DNA of 64,000 nucleotides from Cystobasidium ongulense (Eukaryota; Basidiomycota; Cystobasidiomycetes; Cystobasidiales; Cystobasidiaceae), in the NCBI GenBank assembly GCA_022835595.1, contig BQUP01000011.1, forward strand, positions 67,319 through 131,318, written 5' to 3'. The notes beneath the pieces are model-generated. The model had not been told where the DNA came from and ran no database searches. It saw only the letters and a list, made by a program, of their open reading frames with translations. Of this stretch, positions 44,591 through 56,046 are shown one piece after another (the first letter of the stretch is position 1; every line of letters begins with the position of its first letter). Both the position numbers and the translations under genes were made by a program.

Positions 44591-46598
44591 GCCCACTCTG
44601 TGTTCAGGTCCTTTAATGTCAGGAGCTTCATATTCCTTATCAATTTTCATGATACCTTCATTCTCTCTTTGTATTAATTGTTCAAAAGAGAAACCACAAA
44701 CGCAAGAAAATCTTTCTGATGGTCTATTTGGTTGTAATTCTGATTTTGGTATTGGTTCTGTTCCATAAGTTGGTAGATTTAGGTATTCAGGTATGAGGAA
44801 GCACTATTTATTTCAAGCGGAAATTCAAGGGACATCATCAGCCTTTCCTTCGCTTCGCACAGACATATATATATGGTGTATTATCTCGAACTCACGCTTG
44901 CAATTTCAACAGGTTCTCGAATTTTGATTATTTTCCTCTTTCCATTCCCATCAAGAACTTCAAATTCGAATACGAGGGCATGTTTAGATTTAGCAGGTGA
45001 ATTAGTACCTTTAAGAGTAGAAGCTCCGATATTTCTATCATCCGGTAATCTATAAGCGATAGAAGCTGAAATTCTAGTTGTACTCGTCAAATTTTTCGGT
45101 TCGCTTGAATTAATAGAATCTGCTGCTTCCTCGGTCGTGAAATCTGATGGCTTCAATGTGAATGAAGGTAATCGATATGGTAATCCAGGAAATTGAAGAC
45201 CGTTAGGCTGAAGTGATTGCCATTGTCCATCTCCTTCGACATAACCTCTTATTTCTTGCAATTTCGAAGATACCGGGAACGCCGGGAACGTAACATTGAA
45301 GTTGACGCTGTGAGGAATGCGAAGCAATAACGAATCAGTAAGTGTGGTAGTACCGTAAAGATCATGGCTTGCTGGACTCACAGAGCCGATATGGTGAGAC
45401 TTCTCGAAGTCAATATAAGATTTATAGGACCCAATTGCGGAGCGAATTCTTCAATAGCTCGCCTATATAACGACGTCAGCTTTTCTGAAGTCTCAAGGCA
45501 TCCATTGTCGGCCGGAGGGAGCAGAGTGTGAGTAACTCACTCTAAAGGGGGAGGCAATTCACCAGGATCAACAGGACTAGCAACAAGAGCGAAAAACCTT
45601 TTATTATAACTATTTCGCCAATTCTCGTGAGTGTTTTGCATATAAATCATATCTCTCTTGGTTGGAAAAGGAACAATAACAGTTTGAGGTCTTGTTGAAT
45701 CAATTTTACTGCTTAATGGGGAAGAATTTGATGTACTTTGTTTTGGTGATGTAGAGGTGGATGAACTGAATATCGATGAGGACGATGTGGATGTAGAGGT
45801 AGAAGGTGAATGACGTGTTATGTGCAATTCGAAAGTATAGTATTGACTAAAAAAAGGGGATATATCTTCAGAAAGATCTATACCTTCCGGACAGACTGTG
45901 TATGCTCTATTCCAAGAATCACACGGAAAATCGAATGTGAAGGGCAATCTGTACGAAAGAATGTTCAGTATAAATACCGTAATTGTTTGCTAACGGACCG
46001 AGGGTGGCTTAGAACCGACACTCACTCGTATTCACCAGCTGCGAGTGTTTGTGGCGTGTCTAACAGCTGACACAACAAAGGTGGTTTCGTCCCGCGTTCT
46101 TTCAGCTCTGGGTAACATGGACGAAGGACAAAGAGTCAGCTAGGAGACTATGTATGTGGATTTAGTAGATGCGAATATATCATACTGCCAAACTTGAACC
46201 AGTAATGAGGTATGACCTTGGCTACTACTGATAACACTTCATTCGGTTTCTTGAGTATCATCAAGAATTTCCCGGTAATCTTGGTGACCTGCATTATCAA
46301 CAATCAGAGAGTTTGTTATCAGATATTTCAGATATGTAGTTCATGGACCTTTACACGGCATAAGCGACTAGTCTAGAACAAGCAGACGCACCTTTGGAGC
46401 TTGTGAACCAGGGTTATTAGCATGGGGGAATACGATATATAAAGCAGGATCTTCATCGAATATAGGTTCTGCTGTTATTTCAGGATCTTTGTCATCTACG
46501 TATATGACTGCGTCTCCAGTAGTGGGATTGCTATGGCTTCCATTGCTGCTGGATTCTGGGTTTTTGCCTTTTGAAGTACTAGATAGCCAGTTCAGCAT
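44582..46598 (-). CDS. Arrestin-fold protein, tandem copy B
   Basis: Paralogue of copy A with the same block order: MLNWLSSTSKG, DPALYIVFPHANNPGSQAPK, KITGKFLMILKKPNEVLSVV, KPPLLCQLLDTP with LAAGEYE, LPFTFDFPCDSWNRAY, YYTFELHITR, RFFALVASPVDPGELPPPLE, FAPQLGPINLILTSRS, VNFNVTFPAFP, KHALVFEFEVLDGNGKRK and KIREPVEIAS. It ends CVCGFSFEQLIQRENEGI, then a short acidic tail and stop at 44582. It has two insertions compared with A: an Asn/Ser/Thr-rich segment of about 25 residues after the start and a Ser/Thr tract in the middle (bases about 45720-45810). Codons are noticeably richer in A/T endings than in A. Seven or so exons. Membrane-cargo adaptor role is inference from the fold. Confidence 0.72.
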
Positions 46599-48533
46599 AG
46601 CTTCAGCTCGGTAAGTCTAGTCGAAGATGGTTCAGAGATCTATAGAGCGTTAGGGCATTGCTTTGCCTGTAAGTGATAGTGCTTGTCAGAAGGGAGAAGA
46701 CGTGCAATTGCAATCAACGCGCCAGTCGGCGGAAGGTCGATCGTCTCTGTCGGGGCTGCGGCAAGCGATCCCGCAGTGCAGTTCTTGTCTGTATGTGGAG
46801 TATCCCAGAGACAAGGTGAAGCTGCAAGTCATTATACTACCTACCTTGCAGTCTTGTAGCTTGCACCCACTACTTTCTGCATGGCCAAAGCATTCAAAGC
46901 AGTCCAGCAGGATGATCGAGAATGCTGGACAGGTCGTAGTCATTGGATGCTGAAAGCTTAGTGCTGATGGACTCGCGAGGTGGTGTAAGTATTCTGAAGC
47001 TCCTGTAAGTTATAGCCGGCGTGCTCGGTGCTGCTCGAGACATTGTCATTTGGTGGGTTGATGATTCCACGGCACGTGTATATACTAAATAAGCTGTCAA
47101 CAACGACAGCAATGAAAGCATGACCAGATGCAGGTACCGTGTCAGAAGCTAATAAGTTAATGATTGCTTTAGACGATGCTGATCTTCATAACAACAAGTC
47201 ACATGAACACTTACAATACAAGCTATTTACGTCGCATCGGTGATCTTCTGTCACTTGTTTTGTCTAGGCCAGCATTCCTCGAAGCTTTCCGATCCCAAAC
47301 TGGATTCATCCATCACCGAGGACAGTTGACACTGCTGCATCGTGTCGTATCGCATTCGATTCAGTGGATTGAGTTGTTCCAGCAGATCCACGTTGATTGC
47401 AGCTTGGTGTGGCCGGCAGCATCGTAGGATATCCGTTCTCCACGGCGGTCGAGATCCTTTGGCTTCCAACTACTTGCGAAGATACAGAGATACTGGAGGA
47501 TAACCATCAGCAAGTGGGACTGGATAGAACAGGCGTGATATATAGAAGCAAGCACGCACGCACGCATCTAGTATAATCAATTACTCGCTAGCTCTTCCAA
47601 CTCGCACTCTCGCTCGTCATAGCACAAGACAATTAACAGCCAGGCCAAGCGAGCGAGCGAAGTCAACATTGCAAGGTGAGGCGCAATTGCACGCATGCTT
47701 GGATGGGACATAGTAGATGTACACTAACTGCTGCTTGTCTTGAACGCTATCGTCTATCCTCATCACCACCCGCCGCATTCATCAGCCAGTCCTCCAGCCG
47801 AAACACGTCAAAGTCTCAAGCAGGCGAAGACTTGCTGGTCTTCCAATTCAAGACATCCGAGTAACAGGCAGGCAGCAGGACAAAGGCAACCATTCACGTC
47901 CATACGGTATTCACCGTCACACTCGCAGACACACCGCACAACCACCAGGATCGGGCATCATACCTCATCCAGCCCCAGCAGCTACGCGCACAGGATCTGA
48001 GTGGAACGCAGCCCATACACAAGAGGCGCTCAATCCCATACACGCACGCCCACGACCCCAAGAACCAGCTTGTATTCTACCCTCTAGCACTCGCCTAGTC
48101 CAGCCTCGCCCTCACTCCAAGCTACCCAAGCAATCCAGGTTCTGTCTCTCATTCCTGCGCACGCGACCTCCATTACGGACTGGAGCAGTACAACAAGTCG
48201 CAGCAGACCAGTTCATCAAGTAGCAAAAAATAACCACTCCTCATTGCCAACAAATACCACAAGTAATACCCTACAGGCCATTCACACGACCTTTGTACAC
48301 TCTTGCCGTGCTTTCTTGGACACAAGCTACACACGCGCTCTTTCGATCGTTTTCCAAGGCCGAACATAAATTACCGTACCAAGAAGGCCCGAAGGAGAGC
48401 TTTTATGTAAAGTGTTGGGGATAAGAGAGATAGCTTGATCTTGTTAGCGAACTAAGGAAGTTTCGGTACCGAACCCTCAAGGCTTGGGTGCTTGTCAGAA
48501 GCAAAGCTCGGCTTTGTCGATTATCGAGAGACA
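46599..48533. other. Long gene-poor stretch of about 1.9 kb
   Basis: No open frame here looks like a protein. The part 47540-47660 has short repeats (cacg units near 47551-47566, gcga units near 47648-47660). From about 47880 to 48370 the sequence is Cys/Ala/His-coding on several frames and rich in CA/CAC, as in fungal 5' leaders. It is likely the long promoter and leader of the Ser-rich gene that follows. An unrecognised noncoding RNA cannot be excluded. Confidence 0.4.
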
Positions 48534-51500
48534 ATGGCCGTTCCATTACTGTCGCCGGGAAGACATCACGGTGCTGCTGCATTCGGCAATACCGACAGCA
48601 CTTTACATGATGATATGAGCAGACTGTCCCCTGGAGTGAATAGCAGGAACAGTAGCTATAGAGGAGTTGGAGGAAGCAGTCATTCGATGCATGCTGCTGG
48701 AGAAGCGTCGTCCATGGATAGGCAGAGATCAGCCTCGAGGGTGAGTGATCTGTCGCTGTTGGCCTTGGGGAATATGAAAGAGTATTACAGCAGTACTGAC
48801 GTTTATATATACTCTCTCCTACCTGCATTCTACGTGCTGTTATCATCTTCAACCCGTCAATGCACATTCGTAATCCGACGACCTCATAATTACACCTGTC
48901 ATCCATCGCATTACCGTTACCGTCGTGCTGTAACAAAATTCGTTCCGGGGATAACTCATCAACGTACACACCTTGAACTCATAACCAACACTCTTACTGG
49001 TCGTCCTGGCTATTCCTCCTGCATTCGGGCAATCCTGCACTCGACACATCCACTACACCCGTCCCGAACTCTATTTCACTCGCAAAAACTGGAATAATCC
49101 GATCGCTCTTACCATATCAAACTACGACTCTTGTGACATTCTCCCTCTTCATTACCTGTTACGCATGACCTGGTAATCCATCCTGGAACACCTTGTCGTG
49201 CACTCTCTCCCCACTCTGTTCTCTACACTCCCTCGCACCACCTCGATTACCACCAATGCATGCATCGATCATAGATCTCCCTTCGACCATCATATGAGAG
49301 GCTAAGCATGGCGAATGGATCGACATTCAATGCATCAAGCAATCCAGACAGCGTAGCAGCTGCAGCCGTACCAGTAGCAGCAATTGGCAAAGTGAATGTT
49401 ACAGACCCTTGGGGTACAGCATGGGGGATGGACTCACCTTATGATGCATCAGTTGCATATGCTACCAACCCAAATAGAATCACAATGAGACAATCTGCTT
49501 ATTTTGGTTCGGGTCTGACTTTGGCCTCTCTTGCTGGTCCCAATCCTGTCTATTACCCAAATTCTTCTTCTTCTTCAACACATCCAAGCAATATGGCTTC
49601 TACCTCAGATGGTACACTTCACCCTCAAACTGCAGCTTCACCTGCTCCTTCTAGCTTTTCTTCAATAAGTGGCAGCCAAGCTTCATCAGGGAACCTGAAT
49701 GTTTGGTCGGAAGTTTCAAGTGCTAGAAGTGTCAATGGTGTTATTCCACCTTCTGCTCCTTGGGTTAACGATGGTAATGGTCATAATAAGAGAAGGAGCG
49801 TGTCATTTCAAGGTGACTTGAATCAATTCGCTTCAAACAATGGCGGCGTTCCAAGTCCCACGTATTCAAGCGATAGCTATAATTCATACAATGTCCCATC
49901 ACACCAACATCACCAACAACACCCACAACCTCCACAAATGCCAAGTCTAAGAGCAAGATCTACTACTCATCTCCCTTCCTTGCTCAAACAACACCGTCAT
50001 TCAACAGCTGCTGTTCCTTTGAATAGAAGAACTCTTTCTACCCCTGGTAGCGAAGCTGATAGAAATGCATTCAGAAAATCTTTTATCGGAGGTAGTGTCG
50101 TCAATCAATCCCATCAAAGCGCAGGTTTACCACCGGTGCCTGTTGATCCTAAAGTATTAGCTAAACAGTCTAAGAAATCTTCAAGTAGTTTGAATAGTAG
50201 GAATCTATCAGCAGGAGGCGGGCTTGCAAGCTCCAGAGCTAGTATTATGAGTAGTGCTACAGATAGAACAGATGCACTATCTACTATGTCTGGCGTCAGT
50301 GAAGGAGGGAAGAAAAGCAAGAGAAAGAGTTGGTTCGCTAGATCTCCATCGTTCCTTGCTGTTGAAACTCCATCTACTACCTCTACTAGTGTTTCCTCTT
50401 CTTCGAATATGCAGCCACAGAGGAGTAATACTAGAAGATCAACAGAATCACTATCGGCTACTTCACATTTATCCTCTTCTACTACGAACAGTAAACCACC
50501 TGCTTTGTCAAGAGCTGGTTCTTCCTTCAATACATTCAATGGCTCTCCTCCTCCTCCTACCCCTCCTATACCTGATACATTACCTCTACCTCTCTCGTCC
50601 TTGAACGATAAGAGCAGAAAATCTTCGAACAACAGCTTGAAGAATAGAATCAATGGACATCCGGGTAGCGGAGCATCTTCGCCTTCAGCTTCTGTCGTCG
50701 AAGTGACTCCTGCTCTTTCTTCTCATCATGCTACTCAAGTAGTCAACCAGAGCTTGGGTGTCGCTACCGTTGGTCCTCCTGCTACTCCTCATGGATCAAG
50801 AATTAGCAAGACACAAACTACACCTAGTATCTACGGTACCCCTTCTGCATCACCTGCGTCAACTGCTCATGGTGGCAGCCAAAGCAATGGCAATACCTAC
50901 GGCGCTCCTACATCTTCATCTCCCTTGTCGATGAGCCCAATGACTTCTCCTACTTCTGCTTCTTCTAAACCTCTCAAACCAGCTGCTTCAGCGAGACCAT
51001 CAGCACTTCAATTACCAACACATGAAGAACATTCAATGCAACCTGATTCTTTCCCTTCTCCGACTACTCATTCCGAATCTTTATCACGTCATAATACAGA
51101 GGAAGTTAACACATTACAGCCTAGTGTTACAATGTCTCTTCCTCCTACTCCCATTACCGAATCGGGACCAGGTGGACCAGCCCGAAATGCACTCGCACCT
51201 GCTGCAGTCATTAGAGCTTCGCCTTCTTCCCCTCCTGCACTCGGTAGTTTGGCAGCATTGGCAGATCCAGAACGTGCTAGTCGGCATATGCAATCACCCA
51301 CGCAGACACCTATGGCCAACAACAGTAGCAGAGCTCGTATTTCACCTTCTCAGTTGGGAAGAAGTAGCTCAAGACCTACTTCTCCCCTGAATTATCAGGA
51401 GCACCAGCAAAGAGGAGCATCTCTACAAGCTATGGAAGTATCGACTGCACTACGATCATCACCTAAAGGAAGTGTACATGCTGAAAACGCAACTACTAGC

Positions 51501-52759
51501 TCTCCTGCTACATCGAGAAAAGCTTCAAATAATAGTCTAAGAGCTACCCTTCGACAGGCTCCTCCTTCTCCCGAACCTTCGTCTGCTATTGTCGAACACA
51601 TGCCAAGCGAATCGCAAGATGATCAATTCTTACCAATGGGGCCGCCAGAGGTTTATCAACATGTCAACACTCCTCCCGCTCCCGAGTCGGCAGGAAAAGC
51701 TGAATACAATAATTCAGCTGCACCACCTCATCAACCTACATTGAACATGTCGCTCTCATCGTTTGCACCCAGAAAAGCTTTCCCAGTCTCTACTGGTAGC
51801 AGTATCAATAGCAATATGACTGTCACCCCATTACCTAGGAAATCATCGGCTCAGTCTGTCTTACCCGAGACTGTACCTTTACCTGATTCACCTGCGATAC
51901 CTCAAGATGGATTCGCTATGAATGCTCACCCGATGGAAGGCCAGATGCCTCTGCAGCCCAGAGGACTGGCTCCTCAGCTTCATCACGTTGGAGATAAGAG
52001 CGGTAATCCTAAGCCACGTGAGTGTTCTGTACACGATGTCCTTTTCCTTCAAAAGGCTTCCAATCCAGTGACTAATTTATGTGTTGAAAATCTGTTCCAG
52101 TTAAACCCAGAGCTTCTTCGCCAAATTTGCAAAGCAAGTCTAGCTCGCAGTCTAAAGCTACCAACGGCAAGCCACTACCTCTTACTCAGCCTTTGCCGTC
52201 TCCTACAAGCAAGGCTGCAGGCATACCGACATCCAAGTCTTCTAGATCACCTTTCAATCTCTTTAAGCGATCCCGCTCAAAGACTTTGGGCGGTGACACA
52301 CCTTCTCCCTCCGAAGTTGCAGCCGCTCATTTACACGCTCCCCCTCCTGCAATGCCAGTTCGGAACCCTTCTTTTCCTTATGAGTCAAAGATGCCAACAG
52401 GATCACCTCCTAAGCAGCCCGTTTCATCAGTCCAAATGACACCGGCTCAAACACCTCAATTATCTTTCTCTTCCTCTACAACTTCAACAATGGCAGGTTC
52501 CGAACCTAGCGATCAGTTTTACGCTGATTTTGCACCAGATTCAAGACCAAGTTTTTCGAATCATAATGCTATCGCTGGAAATCGAGATGTAACTTTGAAG
52601 AAATCAGTTCCTGCGTCTAATAATTCGCATCATCAACATCAGCAGCAACAACAGCAGCACACTAAAATGCCTCCTAACGCTAGTAATTCGCAAAGTGGTC
52701 ACAATACCGCCAAAGGGGCTTTCAGCCGCATGTTTGGTACGTCTAAACGTAAAGCATAG
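48534..52759 (+). CDS. Large Ser/Pro-rich protein of unknown function
   Basis: Proposed exons 48534-48740, 49275-52017 and 52101-52759 total 3609 nt, 1202 residues. The first exon encodes MAVPLLSPGRHHGAAAFG and ends RQRSASR at a gtgagt donor; the acceptor at 49274 keeps frame into ISLRPSYERLSMANGS. If that exon is wrong, translation starts at ATG 49308. An ordered patch near the start of exon 2 reads NVTDPWGTAWGMDSPYDA then YATNPNRITMRQSAYFG; everything else is Ser, Pro, Thr, Asn and Ala with patches such as RKSWFARSPSFLAV, RSPFNLFKRSRSKT and a His/Gln run near the C-terminus, ending in AFSRMFGTSKRKA. Many SP/TP sites suggest phosphorylation by proline-directed kinases. No family recognised; a signalling or polarity scaffold is a guess. 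Confidence 0.75.
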
Positions 52760-53386
52760 TTTAATCGGTTTCCGTTCTATGTTCGTGCGCATATAATCGC
52801 AACTTAGTCATCATCGAAGGGACTCAATGCTCGATCTCGAAAGTGTTGAGTCTATCAATTATCTTAACCCGTTATTGTACTCTGACTTTTATAGTACAAT
52901 GGACAATTCACGTACCTTTTGATTATAAACGAACTTCATATATCATTTAGCTTGATTGCATAGAACTTAGGTTTATATCTTTCGTTATCTCGTTTATCAT
53001 AGCTTTCATCGAGCACCTGGAAAAGAGTTCTCTTAATGTGTCGTCCTTTCCGTTATCATCAAGACATTATATCTTTTCACTTGTTTCATTGTCTGCTATG
53101 CTCTCTGGTATACCCTCCTTGATCAAATACGTGCGTCGTATAATTTGTACGGATACCTTCTTATCTTACTCGAAAATGGACTCTGTGCCAATGCAACTCT
53201 GTTATCATCTCATTGTAAGGATGTGCTACAGCTACATTTTGATTTTTGCTTATATTGCCCTCACATCGAACACTGCTGCTTCCCAAAGTCCGCCACTATG
53301 GCTACATTCTTGTACGTGCCCTAATCTGGCGTGTCCGCCGTAGGTCAGAAAGAAACTTTTTAAGGTCTTCCGCTTTGATATCAGTC
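52760..53386. other. Convergent 3' region of about 630 bases
   Basis: AT-rich sequence between facing stops, with many tatatc/ttatc words (52860-53060). Several short frames, none recognisable. Likely 3' untranslated regions. Confidence 0.4.
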
Positions 53387-55740
53387 TTATTGCCAATTGT
53401 TCTGAAATCGATGGTGAGCGGTCGGTACACCTCGACGCTCTTGCTGAGATGCCGAAACTGGGCCAGGGCGTTGCGATTGGTTTGAATGTGGTTTGTTCCT
53501 CGCTTCCATGCTGTTCTTGACGACACTAATGCTATTTCTCATATCCTCGGCGCGATGCTTCCTATCGGCTTCTTCAAAATCATTGTCTTGCTTCAGCGTT
53601 AATCGTCTTGGCTTCGTAGCAGTACAATTGGCCAGATTGGGATTCCAGACTGACGCATTCTCTTGTACGTTCCTATCGGGCTGTGGAGATTCTTGAGTTC
53701 CGGTACCGCAGTAAATAGTAATACCGCCTTGAGGAGCTGGGGTGCTTGTTCTTTGTGGATAGGCGGCGTACTGGCTGTGATGAAAGGATTGTGCTGGTGC
53801 CTGCTCGTAGCCTGAATCGGTGGCTACATCATACTGAGGGCTTGTTGGATTGATAGGCTCTGCTTGCGCTCTTAGAGCGAGTTCCTGTGTAGCTCTTGCC
53901 CTACGAATGGCCTGTCCCATGGGTATAAATGCTCTCGCTCCTTGATTAGGATAGATTGTCGCGTTTGCATCCCTCAAAACATCTCTTGGATGTATGGTAG
54001 CAGGCTGGAAGTGGAAAGGTACAGTCTGCTCTCTGTTGTGAACCGGATTGCCGTGATTTACCATGGTGTTCTGTCTATCGGTTACGCGCTGGTCAAGAAC
54101 CTTTCTGATAGGTATGACATTAGCAGGCTGCGATGCGTGCGTTAAGCGAGAAATGGGAATCGGACGCGTCGGTTTAGGTTGTAGAATGGTGGTAACTGGT
54201 TGTACAGTCTGAGCTGTGAATGGCCTAGTGTTGTATCGATTCTGCGAGAGTGGCCTCACTTGCTTGATGCCCAGAGGCTCGACTGGGTAAAATTGTTGTG
54301 GTACACTGGTAGCAGGTTGACTTCTGAACTGGTTGTTTGGTGATTTGTATTGTTGGGATATAGGCAACCCCGTCGAGTTCATTGTGAATTGGGAGCGTCT
54401 GACAGGCTGAGACCGCTGCACGATCTAAGGTACAAGTCAGAAATGTTGTCTCTGTTGGAGGGAATTAGGAACGCTTGCCGGAAATACTTCTGTCAAATGG
54501 CCATCAGGTTGTGAGTTTTCTACATCTTGGGAAGTACTTCGGACCCAGCCTGCAATGTCCAAGGACTGCCCCACGGAGTAAGCACACGACAAGAACTTTC
54601 CGAGACTTTGCCACATGACTTACTACTGATGTTTGTTTCGACACTTGTTTCCGAGGTGAGATCCTGACAGGGTTGCCTGCAATAGCTAAAGGGTCGGGTA
54701 CTAAGGCCGGATCGACATATAACTGGGGTCTATACAGTATCTCATCTTCGTTGTCGTCGTGATCGGTGCTACGATGTCGTCTACGCCGTTCTCTGTCGTG
54801 GCGTGAGGAATGTCTACGTCTTTTCTCGGATCTCTGATGTCGGTGATGTCGTTCTTCAGGCGATCGCTCGCGCTTTCTGCTATGCCTCTCTCTGCGTGAG
54901 CTAGAGTGATGACCGTGGCGTTTATCTCTATCCGTGGTCTGACGCGGATTGAATTTCCAGTAGTCTCGAGACACGATGGCAGGTGAGATGGGGTCGAGGT
55001 GTGGAGGCGTATAAGGTTGAAGCGGTGTCAAAGCATTCCGTGGTTCGTCTATGAACTGAGTGAGGTAGAACAACCATTAGCATCTTCACCAAGTGCGCTT
55101 TAGATTGCCGCCATACCTCCTGAGACGCTTTGTGTGGTGTAGCGAGAACAGTTGAAAGCCATTCGGGGCATTCACCTTTGTTTGCCATCTGCAGAAGAAA
55201 TAAAGTATGCATCAAGCCAAAAAGCACCTCATCAGAGAAATTACCTTGTCAAATATGTCTTCACCAGTCTCCCGGGAGAGTCGCTTTCTTCTTTCGGCTT
55301 CTGTGAGACCCGTTAAGTTGGCACGAAAGGTAAGGCGGGAATGACTGTGGTCGAAAGCGCGTTCAATATCGTTCTGGGAAGCCCAATTATCTGCAGACTC
55401 TTCAGGAACAGCGTTTGCAGAAGTTACGGCGCCCTTGACGTTCTTCAGTCCAAAAGCAAGGCTTCCAGCTGTTGCAGGATTCAGCAACGGCATAAACAAG
55501 GTCGCGCGTCAGGTAGGTAAAGAGGAGCGAGGTAAAACGACAGAACATCAGCATAGCAGTCCACAGAGCACACCTGAAGCAGAAGAAAAGAGTAGGTTGC
55601 ACACGTTGCCTCTGTAGTGCGTCTGCCTCCGCGGTGAGAGCGCTCAGAGTGGGTGCTCGATATCGTCGTGTTGACTGTCCGTCGAGGTCGTCAAAGCCGC
55701 TTTGGCGAGAGCGATATGATCCCTCCATCCAGTGGTGCAC
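53387..55740 (-). CDS. Unrecognised protein with Arg/Ser/His-rich and Gln/Pro-rich regions
   Basis: About six exons on the minus strand, start MHHWMEGSYRSRQSG at 55740. In order: an Arg/Ala/Leu-rich start, a moderately ordered segment (LNPATAGSLAFGLKNVKGAV, then SHSRLTFRANLTGLTEAERRKRLSRETGEDIFDK), a short exon with MANKGECPEWLSTVLATPHKAS, the segment FIDEPRNALTPLQPYTPPHL, and a very basic Arg/His/Ser/Glu region (bases about 54750-54930, RS/RE-like). The long last exon is rich in Gln, Pro, Asn and Thr and contains a coiled segment (EEADRKHRAEDMRN). The ordered part with WLSTVLATPHKA could be a small domain; I do not recognise it. Nuclear or RNA-related function would fit the basic region but is speculation. 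Exon borders are approximate. Confidence 0.55.
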
Positions 55741-55972
55741 TGGCGGACGTCATGTGGTGGCTCTTGTCGCCTGCTGGCTGCTTCGTGGGACGTGCCGAGG
55801 ACCGTCGCGCTGCTTCGCTTGCATTGGAGCAAAGAGAAGCTGACGGTCTACAAAATTCACGTGATGGCATTATCATGAAAGCAGCATCATGCAAGCAGCA
55901 AAAGCAAGCTTATGCAATATGAGTAGTCAAACTGATACACGGGAAGTGCAGTAATTGTCTTCCAGGTTACAT

Positions 55973-56028
55973 TGCGTCTCACAGTGCAGACTACAAAAAT
56001 TGTGTCTCGCAGTGCAGACTACAAGATT
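55973..56028. repeat. 28-bp tandem repeat, two copies
   Basis: Two adjacent units of 28 bases (55973-56000 and 56001-56028) sharing the core cagtgcagactacaa with about three differences. It lies just beyond the ORC4 stop. Too short to classify; could be a local duplication. Confidence 0.7.
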
Positions 56029-56046
56029 GGTGTAAATGCTGATCAA

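Noticed and set aside
50114-50653. 179-codon minus-strand open frame opposite the Ser-rich gene
   Set aside because: It is antisense to a Ser/Pro-rich coding exon; such composition keeps the reverse frame open by chance, and its Leu/Glu/Val-rich product matches nothing.
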